A stretch of 64,000 nucleotides of DNA from Rhodobacteraceae bacterium 63075 (GCA_003417655.1 QVMW01000012.1:59043-123042); one strand, 5' to 3'; positions 18,444 through 26,262 are shown, counted from the first letter of the stretch. Made by a program: numbers and translations. The notes: generated from the sequence alone by a model not told the origin.

Positions 18444-19697
18444 TCAGCCCTCGCCGTCCGTGTCGGGATTATGCTGCTGCCGCTCGCTCAGCTTGTAGCG
18501 TTTCGGGCGCACTGGCCCGGCTTCGGCGCCCCGCTCGCGCAGGACCTGCGCAAGCGCGTTCAGATCGGTGCGCAGCTCGGACATCATCTCCTGCCGCCCG
18601 GCGCTGATCTCTTCGAGCACGCGCAGCATCTGCACATCGATCGAACGCAGCCGCATCCGGCTTTCCGCGTCCATCCCCGCGCTGTCGCTCGCGTTCCTGT
18701 CCTCCTTGCGCAGCTCCTCGATGAGCCGCTCCTGCCCCTCGGCCACACGCGACAGCGCGCCCAGAGTCGGGTTCTGATCGCCCAGCCGATAGGCCAGCCG
18801 CTCGATGCTGTCGGTCAGGCTGCCGAGCTTCTGATCCACGACCGCCCGGCTCACATCCGACTGGGTGAAAATCTGCTGCATCTCTTCCATCTGCGTGGAC
18901 ATATGCTCCAGCACCCCGTCCAGCACGGCGATCTGCGCGCTTTCCTCGCTGCCATCATCGCCCGAGGCGAAGCCGAGCCGCGTGATCGAGGACAGCCATT
19001 CTTCCAGCTCGCGGTAGAAGCGGTTCTGCCCGTGGCCCGCGAAAAGCTCCAGCAACCCGACGACGAGCGAGCCCGCAAGCCCCAGCAGCGACGAGGCAAA
19101 GGCCACGCCCATGCCGGCCAGCTGCCCTTCCAGCCCGCTCATGAGCCGCCCGAAAAGCTCGGCGCCGCTCTCGCCTTCATCGGGTGCGAGGCTGCGAATC
19201 GTATCGACCAGCGCAGGCACCGTCGTCGCAAGGCCATAAAAAGTTCCCAGAAGGCCGAGGAAAATCAGCAGGCTCACGATGTAGCGGGTGATCTCCCGCT
19301 CCTCGTCGATCCGCTGCGCAACCGAATCGAGAATGGAGCGCGCCGAGCCGGAGCTGATCTGCCGCCCGCGCCCCCGGCTGCCCAGAAGCGTGGCCAACGG
19401 GGCCAGAAGCGGCGGCGGGCGCACGCCCTCGCGCTCGACGGCATCGGCGGCAAAGGCCTCGATCCAGCGCACCGAGCGCATGATCTGTGCGAGCTGCCAG
19501 AAGGTCGCCAGCACGCCCAGTGCGAAGACGAAGAGGATGAACCCGTTGAGATACGGGTTGGCCTGGAAAACGGGCAATACGCGCGGCAGCGCCAGCATCG
19601 TGACGAATCCCGCCAGCCCGAGCACGATCAGCATCAGCACGATCTGTCGGACAGGGTGGGAAAATTGCGGCTCGGCCTCGCGGTCTGGATGCGCCAT
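18444..19697 (-). CDS. MotA/TolQ/ExbB-type proton channel protein
   Basis: 417 residues. Two N-terminal membrane helices (about 20-45 and 53-75), a third at IVSLLIFLGLLGTFYGLATT near residue 155, and a fourth at GVAFASSLLGLAGSLVVGLL near 215; GTFYGL is the family signature. The C-terminal ~170 residues are charged and partly helical. ATG at 19697 is chosen over the GTG at 19715 because AGGAG lies 9 bp upstream. Encoded just before the MotB-like partner, with which it probably forms the stator. Not a classical flagellar MotA: it has a long cytoplasmic tail instead of the usual loop. Confidence 0.87.
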   Translation of the reverse strand: MAHPDREAEPQFSHPVRQIVLMLIVLGLAGFVTMLALPRVLPVFQANPYLNGFILFVFALGVLATFWQLAQIMRSVRWIEAFAADAVEREGVRPPPLLAPLATLLGSRGRGRQISSGSARSILDSVAQRIDEEREITRYIVSLLIFLGLLGTFYGLATTVPALVDTIRSLAPDEGESGAELFGRLMSGLEGQLAGMGVAFASSLLGLAGSLVVGLLELFAGHGQNRFYRELEEWLSSITRLGFASGDDGSEESAQIAVLDGVLEHMSTQMEEMQQIFTQSDVSRAVVDQKLGSLTDSIERLAYRLGDQNPTLGALSRVAEGQERLIEELRKEDRNASDSAGMDAESRMRLRSIDVQMLRVLEEISAGRQEMMSELRTDLNALAQVLRERGAEAGPVRPKRYKLSERQQHNPDTDGEG

Positions 19698-19790
19698 CCG
19701 GGCAACTCCTGACACTTATTTCATTCACGCCGAAGCATAGGGTCAAGCGGCGATCAAGCCAAGGAAAATGGGCACGATCCCGCGGCTCGC

Positions 19791-19821
19791 AAAAAAAACG
19801 GCGCCCGCAATGCGAGCGCCG
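19791..19821 (-). terminator. Intrinsic terminator downstream of small secreted-protein genes
   Basis: On the minus strand, a GGCGCTCGC/GCGGGCGCC stem (one wobble) with a 3-nt loop is followed by a run of eight T. It ends 24 bp past the stop of the gene at 19845. Confidence 0.9.
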
Positions 19822-19844
19822 CTTCGGAAACATGTCGGTGTCGC

Positions 19845-20039
19845 TCAGCCGCTTGGCTGACCGTATAACTGCGTGCCGGTGAGACCTATCAGCTCACCGT
19901 CTTCGCTATCGGCCTCCTGTGCAGCTGTGAAACCGCGCTTCACGCCCTGGTCAAGCTCGCAGCCCACCTTCGGCGCATAGGCAAGGGCAGGTCCGGCGAG
20001 AAAGCCGGCAGCGGCCAGTATCGGGAGAAAAATTCGCAT
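19845..20039 (-). CDS. Small secreted protein of unknown function
   Basis: 64 residues. A clear signal peptide (MRIFLPILAAAGFLAGPALA) leaves a mature peptide of about 44 residues with one Cys. AAAGGACATCC lies just before the ATG, a good ribosome site. I recognise no family. It lies in the same orientation as the duplicated 86-residue secreted proteins and before a strong terminator, so a shared transcript is possible, although hairpins lie between the genes. Confidence 0.7.
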   Translation of the reverse strand: MRIFLPILAAAGFLAGPALAYAPKVGCELDQGVKRGFTAAQEADSEDGELIGLTGTQLYGQPSG

Positions 20040-20080
20040 CGGATGTCCTTTCAGTTGCAGATGAGCCGTTCGGGGTAGAC

Positions 20081-20103
20081 GCGGCCCTGGCTGTCAGGGC
20101 CGC
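20081..20103 (-). terminator. Hairpin after first 86-residue secreted-protein gene
   Basis: Perfect 9-bp inverted repeat GCGGCCCTG/CAGGGCCGC with a 5-nt loop, 10 bp past the stop of the gene at 20113. No T tract on the minus strand. Confidence 0.5.
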
Positions 20104-20112
20104 GCGCCTGCT

Positions 20113-20373
20113 TCAGCGTTTGCCGACAGCGTTCTCTTCGTCATAGCGCCCGGTGTCGACCTGGCTCAGGAAGACATAGCCGTCTTCCGTCGCGATGCTC
20201 GTCCGGGAGCCGAGGCCGCTTTGCGACTTGACGTATTGCGCATCGGCGATCGGTGCCTTCTGGTCATTCTTCAGCGCCGCGTTCAGCGCCTTGTCTTCCT
20301 GCGTCGTCACCGCGAAGGCCGATGTGGCGGCAATGCTCGCGGCGGCTGTCAGTGTGAGGAATGTGCGTGTCAT
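20113..20373 (-). CDS. Small secreted protein, tandem paralogue A
   Basis: 86 residues. Signal peptide (about residues 1-21, ending in AFA) and a mature peptide of ~65 residues that is acidic and ends in DEENAVGKR. Seventy of 86 residues are identical to paralogue B at 20450-20710, with the strongest conservation in the signal peptide and in ATEDGYVFLSQVD. GGAAGG precedes the ATG. No known family recognised; presumably periplasmic or extracellular. Divergence is concentrated in a 6-residue stretch after VKSQS, suggesting an exposed variable loop (inference). Confidence 0.8.
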   Translation of the reverse strand: MTRTFLTLTAAASIAATSAFAVTTQEDKALNAALKNDQKAPIADAQYVKSQSGLGSRTSIATEDGYVFLSQVDTGRYDEENAVGKR

Positions 20374-20414
20374 GGTGTGTGCCTTCCGTTCAATTGTGAT
20401 TGAAGTTGCCGACC

Positions 20415-20429
20415 GCCCCGAACCGGGGC
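20415..20429 (-). terminator. Small hairpin between the two paralogues
   Basis: GCCCCG/CGGGGC with a 3-nt loop, 21 bp past the stop of paralogue B. Its position mirrors the hairpin behind paralogue A, consistent with each copy having its own 3' structure. Confidence 0.4.
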
Positions 20430-20449
20430 AGCCGGGTCATCATGCGGTG

Positions 20450-20710
20450 TCAGCGTTTGCCGACTGTGCTGTCTTCGTCGTAGTTCCCGGCGTCGACCTG
20501 GCTCAGGAAGACGTAACCGTCTTCCGTCGCGATGCTCGACCGCGCGCTGGCAGCGCTCTGCGACTTGACGTACTCGGCTTCGGCGATCGGCGCGACCTGG
20601 TCGTTCCGGAGCGCGGCGTTCAGCGCCTTGTCTTCCGGGGTCGTCACGGCGAGGGCCGATGTGGCGGCAATGCTCGCGGCGGCGGTCAGTGTGAGGAATG
20701 TGCGTGTCAT
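20450..20710 (-). CDS. Small secreted protein, tandem paralogue B
   Basis: 86 residues, start ATG at 20710 with AAAGGAAC upstream; the longer frame to 20848 is not used because the alignment to paralogue A begins exactly at this Met. Signal peptide MTRTFLTLTAAASIAATSA, then a mature acidic domain ending DEDSTVGKR. It differs from paralogue A at 16 positions. The close similarity and head-to-tail arrangement show a local gene duplication. No function can be assigned from sequence. Confidence 0.8.
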   Translation of the reverse strand: MTRTFLTLTAAASIAATSALAVTTPEDKALNAALRNDQVAPIAEAEYVKSQSAASARSSIATEDGYVFLSQVDAGNYDEDSTVGKR

Positions 20711-21113
20711 GGTGTGTTCCTTTCGTTTTTCATTTGGTGCCGCACCAGTCTGTTCAGCGCGGCGTCTTGAAGGCTCGTCGGCGGCGTGCCGTCGATCTGC
20801 AACCAATCTGCGCCTTCCCGGCCCAGCTTTCAAAACACCGCTGCTCACCGCGAAGTGAGAGGCTGGGAAGAAACTTCCTGAAACTCACCCTGAACTCTGG
20901 AGGGTGTTATTTTCTGTTTTATTTCAATGTTTTATCTGGATAAAAAATTGCGGACTCTGAAATATTTCACACTGATCACGGCGCTGATATCGCGGCGTGG
21001 CCGGTTTCGTGATCCAAAAGAGTGCCATGGCACGGCCCGGAAGAGGGCCTTTGCGCCGCAGCGCCCACCTTTCGTGAGCAACGTTACGAGAAAAATGCGC
21101 CTTTCGGCGTGGA
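20711..21113. other. 403-bp intergenic region, A+T-rich in its centre
   Basis: No convincing coding frame. It should hold the promoter of paralogue B. Around 20886-20960 the composition turns sharply A+T-rich, unlike its surroundings. It contains a plus-strand terminator-like hairpin (20886-20925) with no plus-strand gene in front of it. Confidence 0.6.
20886..20925 (+). terminator. Orphan plus-strand terminator-like hairpin
   Basis: CACCCT/AGGGTG stem (20886-20906) with a 9-nt loop, followed by a T-rich tract TTATTTTCTGTTTTATTTC. The neighbouring annotated genes are all on the minus strand, so a short unannotated plus-strand transcript may end here. Confidence 0.5.
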
Positions 21114-21659
21114 TCAGCCGCCCTGATCCCTGGATTCGATCAGCCTGACCCGCGCGACGAGGTGGTCGAGATCATCATCCGAAATGCCCAGCTCGTGCAG
21201 ATGCGCGGCGGTGTTGTAGAGATATTCGCTGTTCGGGCCCCGCCCGCCATGCGCCCCGGCGATGATCCGCGCCTGCTCCTCGAGGTCGAGCCCGCCGCAA
21301 TACTGCACATGGTCCGGGTCCACGACATAGGTCAGGGCCTTGACGGAGCCGCCACCCCTGAGCGCGATCGGCACCTGCCGTTCGAGATAGGCCGCCGAGA
21401 CCAGCTCGCGCTCGCGCAGGTAAGCCAGGACATCATCCTCCTGGCCCGCGCGCACGGCAAAGCCCACGCCGGTGCAGCGCGCGCGCTGCACCTCGTCGAG
21501 GGCCAGCACGAGGCCGGGGCGCGCCTCGGTGCCGCGGTGATGGATCGAGCGCATGCAAAAGCTCCGCGCATAGCCGTCGAGCGCCGCGATGCGCCTCTCG
21601 GCCACGTCGAAGCCCGGGTTCCAGATCAGCGAGCCGTAGCCGAACACCCACATCGTCAT
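21114..21659 (-). CDS. Gamma-glutamylcyclotransferase, ChaC-like
   Basis: 181 residues. N-terminal VFGYGSLIWNPGF is the substrate-loop signature of the ChaC/GGCT family, which cleaves glutathione to 5-oxoproline and Cys-Gly in the cytosol. YLRERELVSAAYLER probably contains the catalytic Glu, and the C-terminal GPNSEYLYNTAAHLHELGI matches the family end. ATG at 21659 follows AAGGGA with an 8-nt gap; an alternative ATG lies two codons in. It is divergent from the DUF2125 gene. Confidence 0.9.
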   Translation of the reverse strand: MTMWVFGYGSLIWNPGFDVAERRIAALDGYARSFCMRSIHHRGTEARPGLVLALDEVQRARCTGVGFAVRAGQEDDVLAYLRERELVSAAYLERQVPIALRGGGSVKALTYVVDPDHVQYCGGLDLEEQARIIAGAHGGRGPNSEYLYNTAAHLHELGISDDDLDHLVARVRLIESRDQGG

Positions 21660-21724
21660 AACACTTGTCCCTTTGCCAGCGCTTCCTCATAAACACGATT
21701 GCAACCCGCGATAAAGGCCCGCCC

Positions 21725-22723
21725 ATGAAAAAGCTGCTCGCCGCCGTCCTCCTGCTCGTCCTTCTGTGGTCCGGGTACTGGCTCATCGCCTCCTGGGGCA
21801 CACGCGCCGGTTTCGAGGCCTGGTTCGAAGCGCGCCGCGCCGCCGGCTGGCAGGCCGATTATTCCGACCTCTCCGTCGGAGGCTATCCGAACCGCGTCGA
21901 TGTCACGCTCGAAGATCCCGCGCTGGCCGACCCTGAGACAGGCCTTGCCTGGCGGGCTCCCTTCCTGCAGGTCTTCGCGCTCAGCTACCGGCCCAATCAC
22001 GTCATCGTTGCCTTCCCCGACAACCAGACCATCGGCAGCCCGCGCCAGCGCTTCGATTTGGAAAGCGAGAGCATGCGCGCCTCCATGGTCATGACACCGG
22101 GGACAGACCTCGCCTTCGAGCGCGCCAATCTCGCCTCCGATGCCCTGACGATCACGCCAGAAGGCCGCGACGCCACGCGGCTCACCGGCCTCAACGCGGC
22201 CCTCAAGCGCGAAGGCGGGGAAGACAGCGCCGACTATCGCCTCGCCTTCAACGCGGATGGCCTGGCCCCGCCGCTGCCGCAGGGCGTCGCGCTCTCGGGC
22301 GATCTGCCAAAGGCCTTCAAGACCTTCCGCGCCGATGCCACGCTCGGCTTCTCGCGCCCCTGGGACATCAGCGCCATCGAGGACAGTCGGCCGCAGCCGC
22401 GCCGGATCAAGCTTCACCTCGCCGAGGCCGAATGGGGCACGCTGCGCCTCGCTGCGGCAGGCACGCTCGACATCGGCCGCGGCGGCACACCGCACGGCAC
22501 GCTGACGCTCAAGGCGCGCAATTGGCGCGACATTCTCGAACTGGCCAAGGCGTCCCGAACGCTCCCCGCCGGCCTTGCCGACCAGATCGCCGAAGGCCTC
22601 GCGCTGATCGCGCGGCTCTCGGGCAATCCCGAAACCCTCGACATCCCGCTCACTTTCTCCGGCGGGCTGACGAAGATCGGCCCCGTCCCGCTCGGCCCGG
22701 CCCCGCGGATCTTCATCAGATGA
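21725..22723 (+). CDS. DUF2125 family protein
   Basis: 332 residues with one N-terminal membrane anchor (about residues 2-24) and a large periplasmic region. It resembles DUF2125 proteins of alphaproteobacteria, including FEAWFEARRAAGWQADYSDLSVGGYPNRVD near the start. Start ATG at 21725 places the hydrophobic segment at the N-terminus. Function is not known. The stop overlaps the start of the HD hydrolase gene (ATGA at 22720-22723), so translation is coupled. Confidence 0.85.
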   Translation: MKKLLAAVLLLVLLWSGYWLIASWGTRAGFEAWFEARRAAGWQADYSDLSVGGYPNRVDVTLEDPALADPETGLAWRAPFLQVFALSYRPNHVIVAFPDNQTIGSPRQRFDLESESMRASMVMTPGTDLAFERANLASDALTITPEGRDATRLTGLNAALKREGGEDSADYRLAFNADGLAPPLPQGVALSGDLPKAFKTFRADATLGFSRPWDISAIEDSRPQPRRIKLHLAEAEWGTLRLAAAGTLDIGRGGTPHGTLTLKARNWRDILELAKASRTLPAGLADQIAEGLALIARLSGNPETLDIPLTFSGGLTKIGPVPLGPAPRIFIR

Positions 22724-23364
22724 GCTGCCCCTTCGAAGCCGCCCTCGCCGACTATTGGGGCGCAGCCCCCGACCCGGGCCCCGACCCGGCGCATGACATG
22801 GCCCATATCGCCCGCGTCTGGGCCAATGTGCAGGCCATCGCCGCCGAGGAGCCCGCGCCCGACATGGAGCTGCTGCGCGCGGCTTGCGTCTTTCATGATC
22901 TTGTCAGCCTGCCCAAGGATGCTCCCAACAGGTCGGACGCCTCACGGCTCTCTGCCGAGGCCGCCCGCCCCCTCGCGCGCAGCTGCGGGCTGCCCGAGGC
23001 CAAGCTGGGTGCCATGGCCCATGCCATCGAGGCGCATAGTTTCTCGGCCGGTATTCCCCCGCGCACGCGAGAAGCCGAGATCCTTCAGGACGCCGACCGT
23101 CTCGACGCGCTCGGCGCCATCGGCATCGCGCGGATGTTCGCCGTCTCGGGCAGCCTCGGACGCGCGCTCTACGACCCTGAAGATCCGCTGGCCCGCGCCC
23201 GCCCCCTCGACGACACGGCCTTCGCACTCGACCATTTCGAAACCAAGCTGCTGAAACTGCCCGCGACCATGCGCACCGAGGCAGGCCGCCGCCTTGCCGA
23301 AACCCGCGCCGCCTACATGCGCGATTTTCTCTCTCGGCTGATGCGCGAGATCGAACCCGGCTGA
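22720..23364 (+). CDS. HD-domain phosphohydrolase
   Basis: 214 residues. HD superfamily motifs in order: H in DPAHDMAHIARVW (residues ~25-37), the HD pair in CVFHDLVSLPKDAP (~58-70), and the D in LQDADRLDALGAIGIAR (~135). This is the YpgQ/YedJ-like group of small metal-dependent phosphohydrolases; family members tested act on nucleotides. The ATG overlaps the preceding stop. The next feature is a dispersed repeat and a G-rich hairpin at the convergent junction with the extensin-like gene. Confidence 0.88.
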   Translation: MSCPFEAALADYWGAAPDPGPDPAHDMAHIARVWANVQAIAAEEPAPDMELLRAACVFHDLVSLPKDAPNRSDASRLSAEAARPLARSCGLPEAKLGAMAHAIEAHSFSAGIPPRTREAEILQDADRLDALGAIGIARMFAVSGSLGRALYDPEDPLARARPLDDTAFALDHFETKLLKLPATMRTEAGRRLAETRAAYMRDFLSRLMREIEPG

Positions 23365-23377
23365 CGCCCCCGCCTTT

Positions 23378-23405
23378 TTCTTGCCGCAAATATCCTCCCC
23401 GAAGG
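23378..23405 (+). repeat. Extragenic 28-bp repeat, copy 2
   Basis: Matches 25 of 28 bases of 13775-13802. It starts 13 bp after the HD hydrolase stop. Confidence 0.65.
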
Positions 23406-23493
23406 GCCGGCCTGCCACGCGCCGCGCCGCCCGGGCTGCGCGCGCTGCCTTAACCTTCGTGCGTTAACGATTGCCGGAGCACCGGCCGCTGCA

Positions 23494-23540
23494 CTAGAGG
23501 GGTGTACTAGGGGGGTGTACAGGTTGGCACCCCCCGTTTT
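23494..23540 (+). terminator. Tandem 13-mer and G-rich hairpin at convergent junction
   Basis: Two abutting 13-bp direct repeats (CTAGAGGGGTGTA and CTAGGGGGGTGTA, one difference) at 23494-23519. The second also forms the left arm of a perfect GGGGGGTG/CACCCCCC hairpin (23510-23535) followed by GTTTT, which fits an intrinsic terminator for the plus-strand genes. Confidence 0.6.
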
Positions 23541-23560
23541 GCCGGGTTAACGGCGAAAGG

Positions 23561-24214
23561 TTAACGGCAATAGGCCCCGCCGCGATAGCGGGCCGTGTCG
23601 AAATGCAGATGATCCTCGTGATACCCGTCCGAGCCGGGCCCCAGCGTCGTGCCGAACGTCCCGCAGGCCGCCTTGTGCGCCCGGCGCAGGGCGCGCCCGC
23701 CCTTGCCCCTGCCGTAATCCTCCAAAATACTGATTTCACGGCCATTTTCGAGCGTGACTCCGGAAATGTCGATCGCCCGCCCCTTGCCGTGCTCGCTGAT
23801 CTTGGCGCCTGCCTTGTGGTTGCGCGTGCGGCAGACGTAATGCGCCGCCACCTTGATCCGCGCGACGCGCCCAAGGCGCTCGAACGCGGGCTGAAGCCCC
23901 TGATCCACCCATGTTTTCAGGGCCTTCGCGGTCGTGCAATCCATCACCGCCCGCTGGCTCAGCGTCACCCCGCTCACCGAGCGCAGCCTTACCGCGTCGT
24001 TAACCCCGCATCCGCCAATCTTCCCCGGCACCGGCCCGATCCGCTGGCCCTGAATCGCGATGTCGCCGCAGACCATGCCCTGCTTCAGGTCCCGCGTCTC
24101 CTGGGACGAGAGCAGGCCAAACCGATCGAGAACGGAGCCGGTTTCTCGCTCCGCACCCTCGCCACCACAGGAGGTGACAACCAGGACAGACAGAAGAACC
24201 CATGCCCGTCTCAT
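23561..24214 (-). CDS. Extensin-like C-terminal domain lipoprotein
   Basis: 217 residues. Short signal peptide with lipobox-like VVTSCGG, then an extensin-like C-terminal domain: CGDIAIQGQRIGPVPGKIGGCGV, the Cys-rich MDCTTAKALKTW, AAHYVCRTRN, ISEHGKGRAIDISG and YHEDHLHFD. The SEHGKGRAID and HEDHLHFD pairs resemble zinc ligands of D-Ala-D-Ala peptidase-like folds, so a cell-wall peptidase role is plausible but unproven. Its first codons overlap the end of the upstream tyrC gene by 4 bp. Confidence 0.86.
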   Translation of the reverse strand: MRRAWVLLSVLVVTSCGGEGAERETGSVLDRFGLLSSQETRDLKQGMVCGDIAIQGQRIGPVPGKIGGCGVNDAVRLRSVSGVTLSQRAVMDCTTAKALKTWVDQGLQPAFERLGRVARIKVAAHYVCRTRNHKAGAKISEHGKGRAIDISGVTLENGREISILEDYGRGKGGRALRRAHKAACGTFGTTLGPGSDGYHEDHLHFDTARYRGGAYCR

Positions 24215-25125
24215 TTCTTGACCCGCCCGAAATCCGGCGCATCCGTGTCTTGCCCGGCCTCGATGATGCCGCGCCGGATCGCGCGTGTGCGCGTGAAATA
24301 ATCGAAAAGCTGCTCACCGTCGCCTGTCCGGATCGCGCGTTGCAGGGCGAAAAGCTCCTCGGTGAAGCGCCCGAGGATTTCCAGCGTCGCCTCCTTGTTG
24401 TTGAGGAACACGTCGCGCCACATGGTCGGGTCCGACGCGGCGATCCGCGTGAAATCGCGAAAGCCCGCAGCGGAATACTTGATGACCTCGCTGTCCGTGA
24501 CGCGCCGCAGGTCATCTGCCACGCCAACCATCGTGTAGGCGATGAGGTGCGGCGCGTGGCTTGTCACCGCCAGCACGAGGTCATGGTGCTCGGCGTCCAT
24601 CTCCTCGACGAGCGCGCCCATGCCCTCCCAGTAGCGCCTGAGCCGCGCAGTCGCCTCGGCGCGGGCGCTGTCTTCGGGGACGAGAATCGTGAAACGGTTC
24701 TCGAAAAGCTCGGCAAAGCCCGAGCGCGGCCCCGAATGCTCTGTCCCCGCCAGCGGATGCGCGGGCACGAAATCGATGCCGTTCGGCAGATGGGGGCCGA
24801 CAGCACTGACGACGGCCTTCTTGACGGAGCCGACGTCGCTCACCGTCGCGCCGGGTTTCAGATGTGGTCCGATCTCCCTTGCAACGGCCTCCATCGCGCC
24901 GACGGGCACACAGAGCACGACGAGGTCGGCATCTTGGACAGCCTCTGCCGCCGTGTCGCAGACCACGTCGCACAGCCCGATCTCGCGCGCGATGGCCCGT
25001 GTTTCGTCGGAGCGTGCAAAGCCGCGCACTTCGCCCGCAAGCCCGGCCCGCCGGCTTGCCCAGAACATCGACGAAGCGATCAGCCCCAGTCCGATAAGCG
25101 CAACCTTTTCATAGACTTGACTCAT
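24211..25125 (-). CDS. tyrC: Prephenate/arogenate dehydrogenase
   Basis: 304 residues. NAD(P)-dependent oxidative decarboxylation of prephenate or arogenate in tyrosine synthesis. The N-terminal Rossmann motif is GLGLIASSM; SDVGSVKKAVV, FVPAHPLAGTEHSGP (catalytic His region) and HHDLVLAVTSHAPHLIAY are family hallmarks. ATG at 25125 is preferred because GAGGG lies 7 bp upstream. It overlaps hisC by 4 bp, so the pair is translationally coupled; this tyrC-hisC arrangement is typical of alphaproteobacteria. Confidence 0.94.
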   Translation of the reverse strand: MSQVYEKVALIGLGLIASSMFWASRRAGLAGEVRGFARSDETRAIAREIGLCDVVCDTAAEAVQDADLVVLCVPVGAMEAVAREIGPHLKPGATVSDVGSVKKAVVSAVGPHLPNGIDFVPAHPLAGTEHSGPRSGFAELFENRFTILVPEDSARAEATARLRRYWEGMGALVEEMDAEHHDLVLAVTSHAPHLIAYTMVGVADDLRRVTDSEVIKYSAAGFRDFTRIAASDPTMWRDVFLNNKEATLEILGRFTEELFALQRAIRTGDGEQLFDYFTRTRAIRRGIIEAGQDTDAPDFGRVKK

Positions 25126-26219
25126 GACTTGCCCTCGCGCCATGCCTCGAGCGCAGCGATCACGCGCCCGGTTTCCTCGGCATTTCCCACGGTGATCCTG
25201 AGCCCCTCGGGAAAGCCGTATCCCCCCACGCGCCGCGCGATGATCCCGGCCTCCTGCAGGGCCTCATCGGCCTCGACGGCCTCGGCCTCATGCGCAAAGC
25301 GCGCCAGCACGAAATTGGCATGGCTTTCGTCGCAGCTTATGCCCAGCTCGCCCAGCGCCGCCGTGAGCCGCGCCCCTTGCTCGGAATTGACCCGGACACA
25401 TGTCTCGACCCAATCGCCGTCGCGCACCGCTGCCTCGGCGGCAGCGAGCTGCACTGTCGAAAGGTTGAAGGGCTGGCGGATACGCGTCATCGCGCCGATC
25501 ATCTCCGCCGCGCCATAGCCCCATCCGACCCGCAGGCCACCAAGCCCGTAAATCTTCGAAAAGGTGCGTGTCATCAACACGTTATGCCGCGAGCTGGCAA
25601 GACCGACTCCGCCTTCGTAGCCGTCCGCGTATTCCACATAGGCCCCGTCGAGAACCAAGATGACATCGCCTGGCAGGCCGTCTGCCAGCCGCTCCAACGC
25701 GGCCTCGCCGATCATCGTCCCGGTCGGGTTGCCAGGGTTGGCGATGAAGACGATCCGCGTGCGCTCCGTGACCGCGCCGAGGATCGCGTCCACATCAACG
25801 GTGCGCTCCCGCTCACGGACCTTCACCGGCGTGGCCCCGGCCATATGCGCCAGGATCGGATACATCGAGAAGCCATGCTCCGTGTGAATGATCTCATCAC
25901 CCTCGCCAGCAAAGCATTGCGCGGCGAACTGCAGCACCTCGTCGGAACCTGCGCCGCAGATTATCCGTTCAGGATCAAGCCCATGGGTCTCCGCAATCGC
26001 CTGCCGCAGGGCGGCGTGGTCGGTGCTCGGATAGCGATGCACCGAGGCCGCGGCCTCCGCGATGGCCGCGCGCGCGGCGGGCGGCGCGCCGGCCGGGTTC
26101 TCATTGGATGACAGCTTGAGCACGTCAGAGCGCCCGGCGAGGCTGGACTTGCCGCCTTGGTAAAGCGCGATCCGCATGATGCCTGCGCGAGGTTGGGGCT
26201 TGAGCGTTTGGTCTTTCAT
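25122..26219 (-). CDS. hisC: Histidinol-phosphate/aromatic aminotransferase
   Basis: 365 residues. PLP-dependent class I/II aminotransferase, HisC branch: KLSSNENPAGAP, GAGSDEVLQFAAQ, FIANPGNPTGTMI, LVLDGAYVEYAD, and the PLP lysine in TRTFSKIYGLGGLRVGW. It makes histidinol phosphate and, given its pairing with tyrC, probably also acts on aromatic intermediates. The ATG at 26219 is used; a GTG two codons upstream is possible. AGGG lies 8 bp before the ATG. A strong terminator from rpsD precedes it, so it has its own promoter. Confidence 0.94.
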   Translation of the reverse strand: MKDQTLKPQPRAGIMRIALYQGGKSSLAGRSDVLKLSSNENPAGAPPAARAAIAEAAASVHRYPSTDHAALRQAIAETHGLDPERIICGAGSDEVLQFAAQCFAGEGDEIIHTEHGFSMYPILAHMAGATPVKVRERERTVDVDAILGAVTERTRIVFIANPGNPTGTMIGEAALERLADGLPGDVILVLDGAYVEYADGYEGGVGLASSRHNVLMTRTFSKIYGLGGLRVGWGYGAAEMIGAMTRIRQPFNLSTVQLAAAEAAVRDGDWVETCVRVNSEQGARLTAALGELGISCDESHANFVLARFAHEAEAVEADEALQEAGIIARRVGGYGFPEGLRITVGNAEETGRVIAALEAWREGKS

Positions 26220-26262
26220 GATCACACCCTAACGGCGGCTAAGGATATGCGCCAGAACGTAA

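Noticed and set aside
16369..18498. 709-codon open frame on the plus strand over the MotB-like gene
   Set aside because: Low-complexity Leu/Arg-rich shadow of the Glu/Ala-rich coiled coil on the other strand.
16423..19697. Zorya-type anti-phage defence (ZorA/ZorB are MotA/MotB-like)
   Set aside because: No ZorC, ZorD or ZorE-type genes flank the pair; neighbours are a MOSC gene and small secreted proteins. The MotB-like member has an OmpA domain and a very long coiled coil. A general envelope stator fits better.
19845..20710. Toxin-antitoxin pair among the small genes
   Set aside because: All three encode signal peptides and are spaced by hairpins; two are close paralogues. This does not fit a toxin-antitoxin operon.
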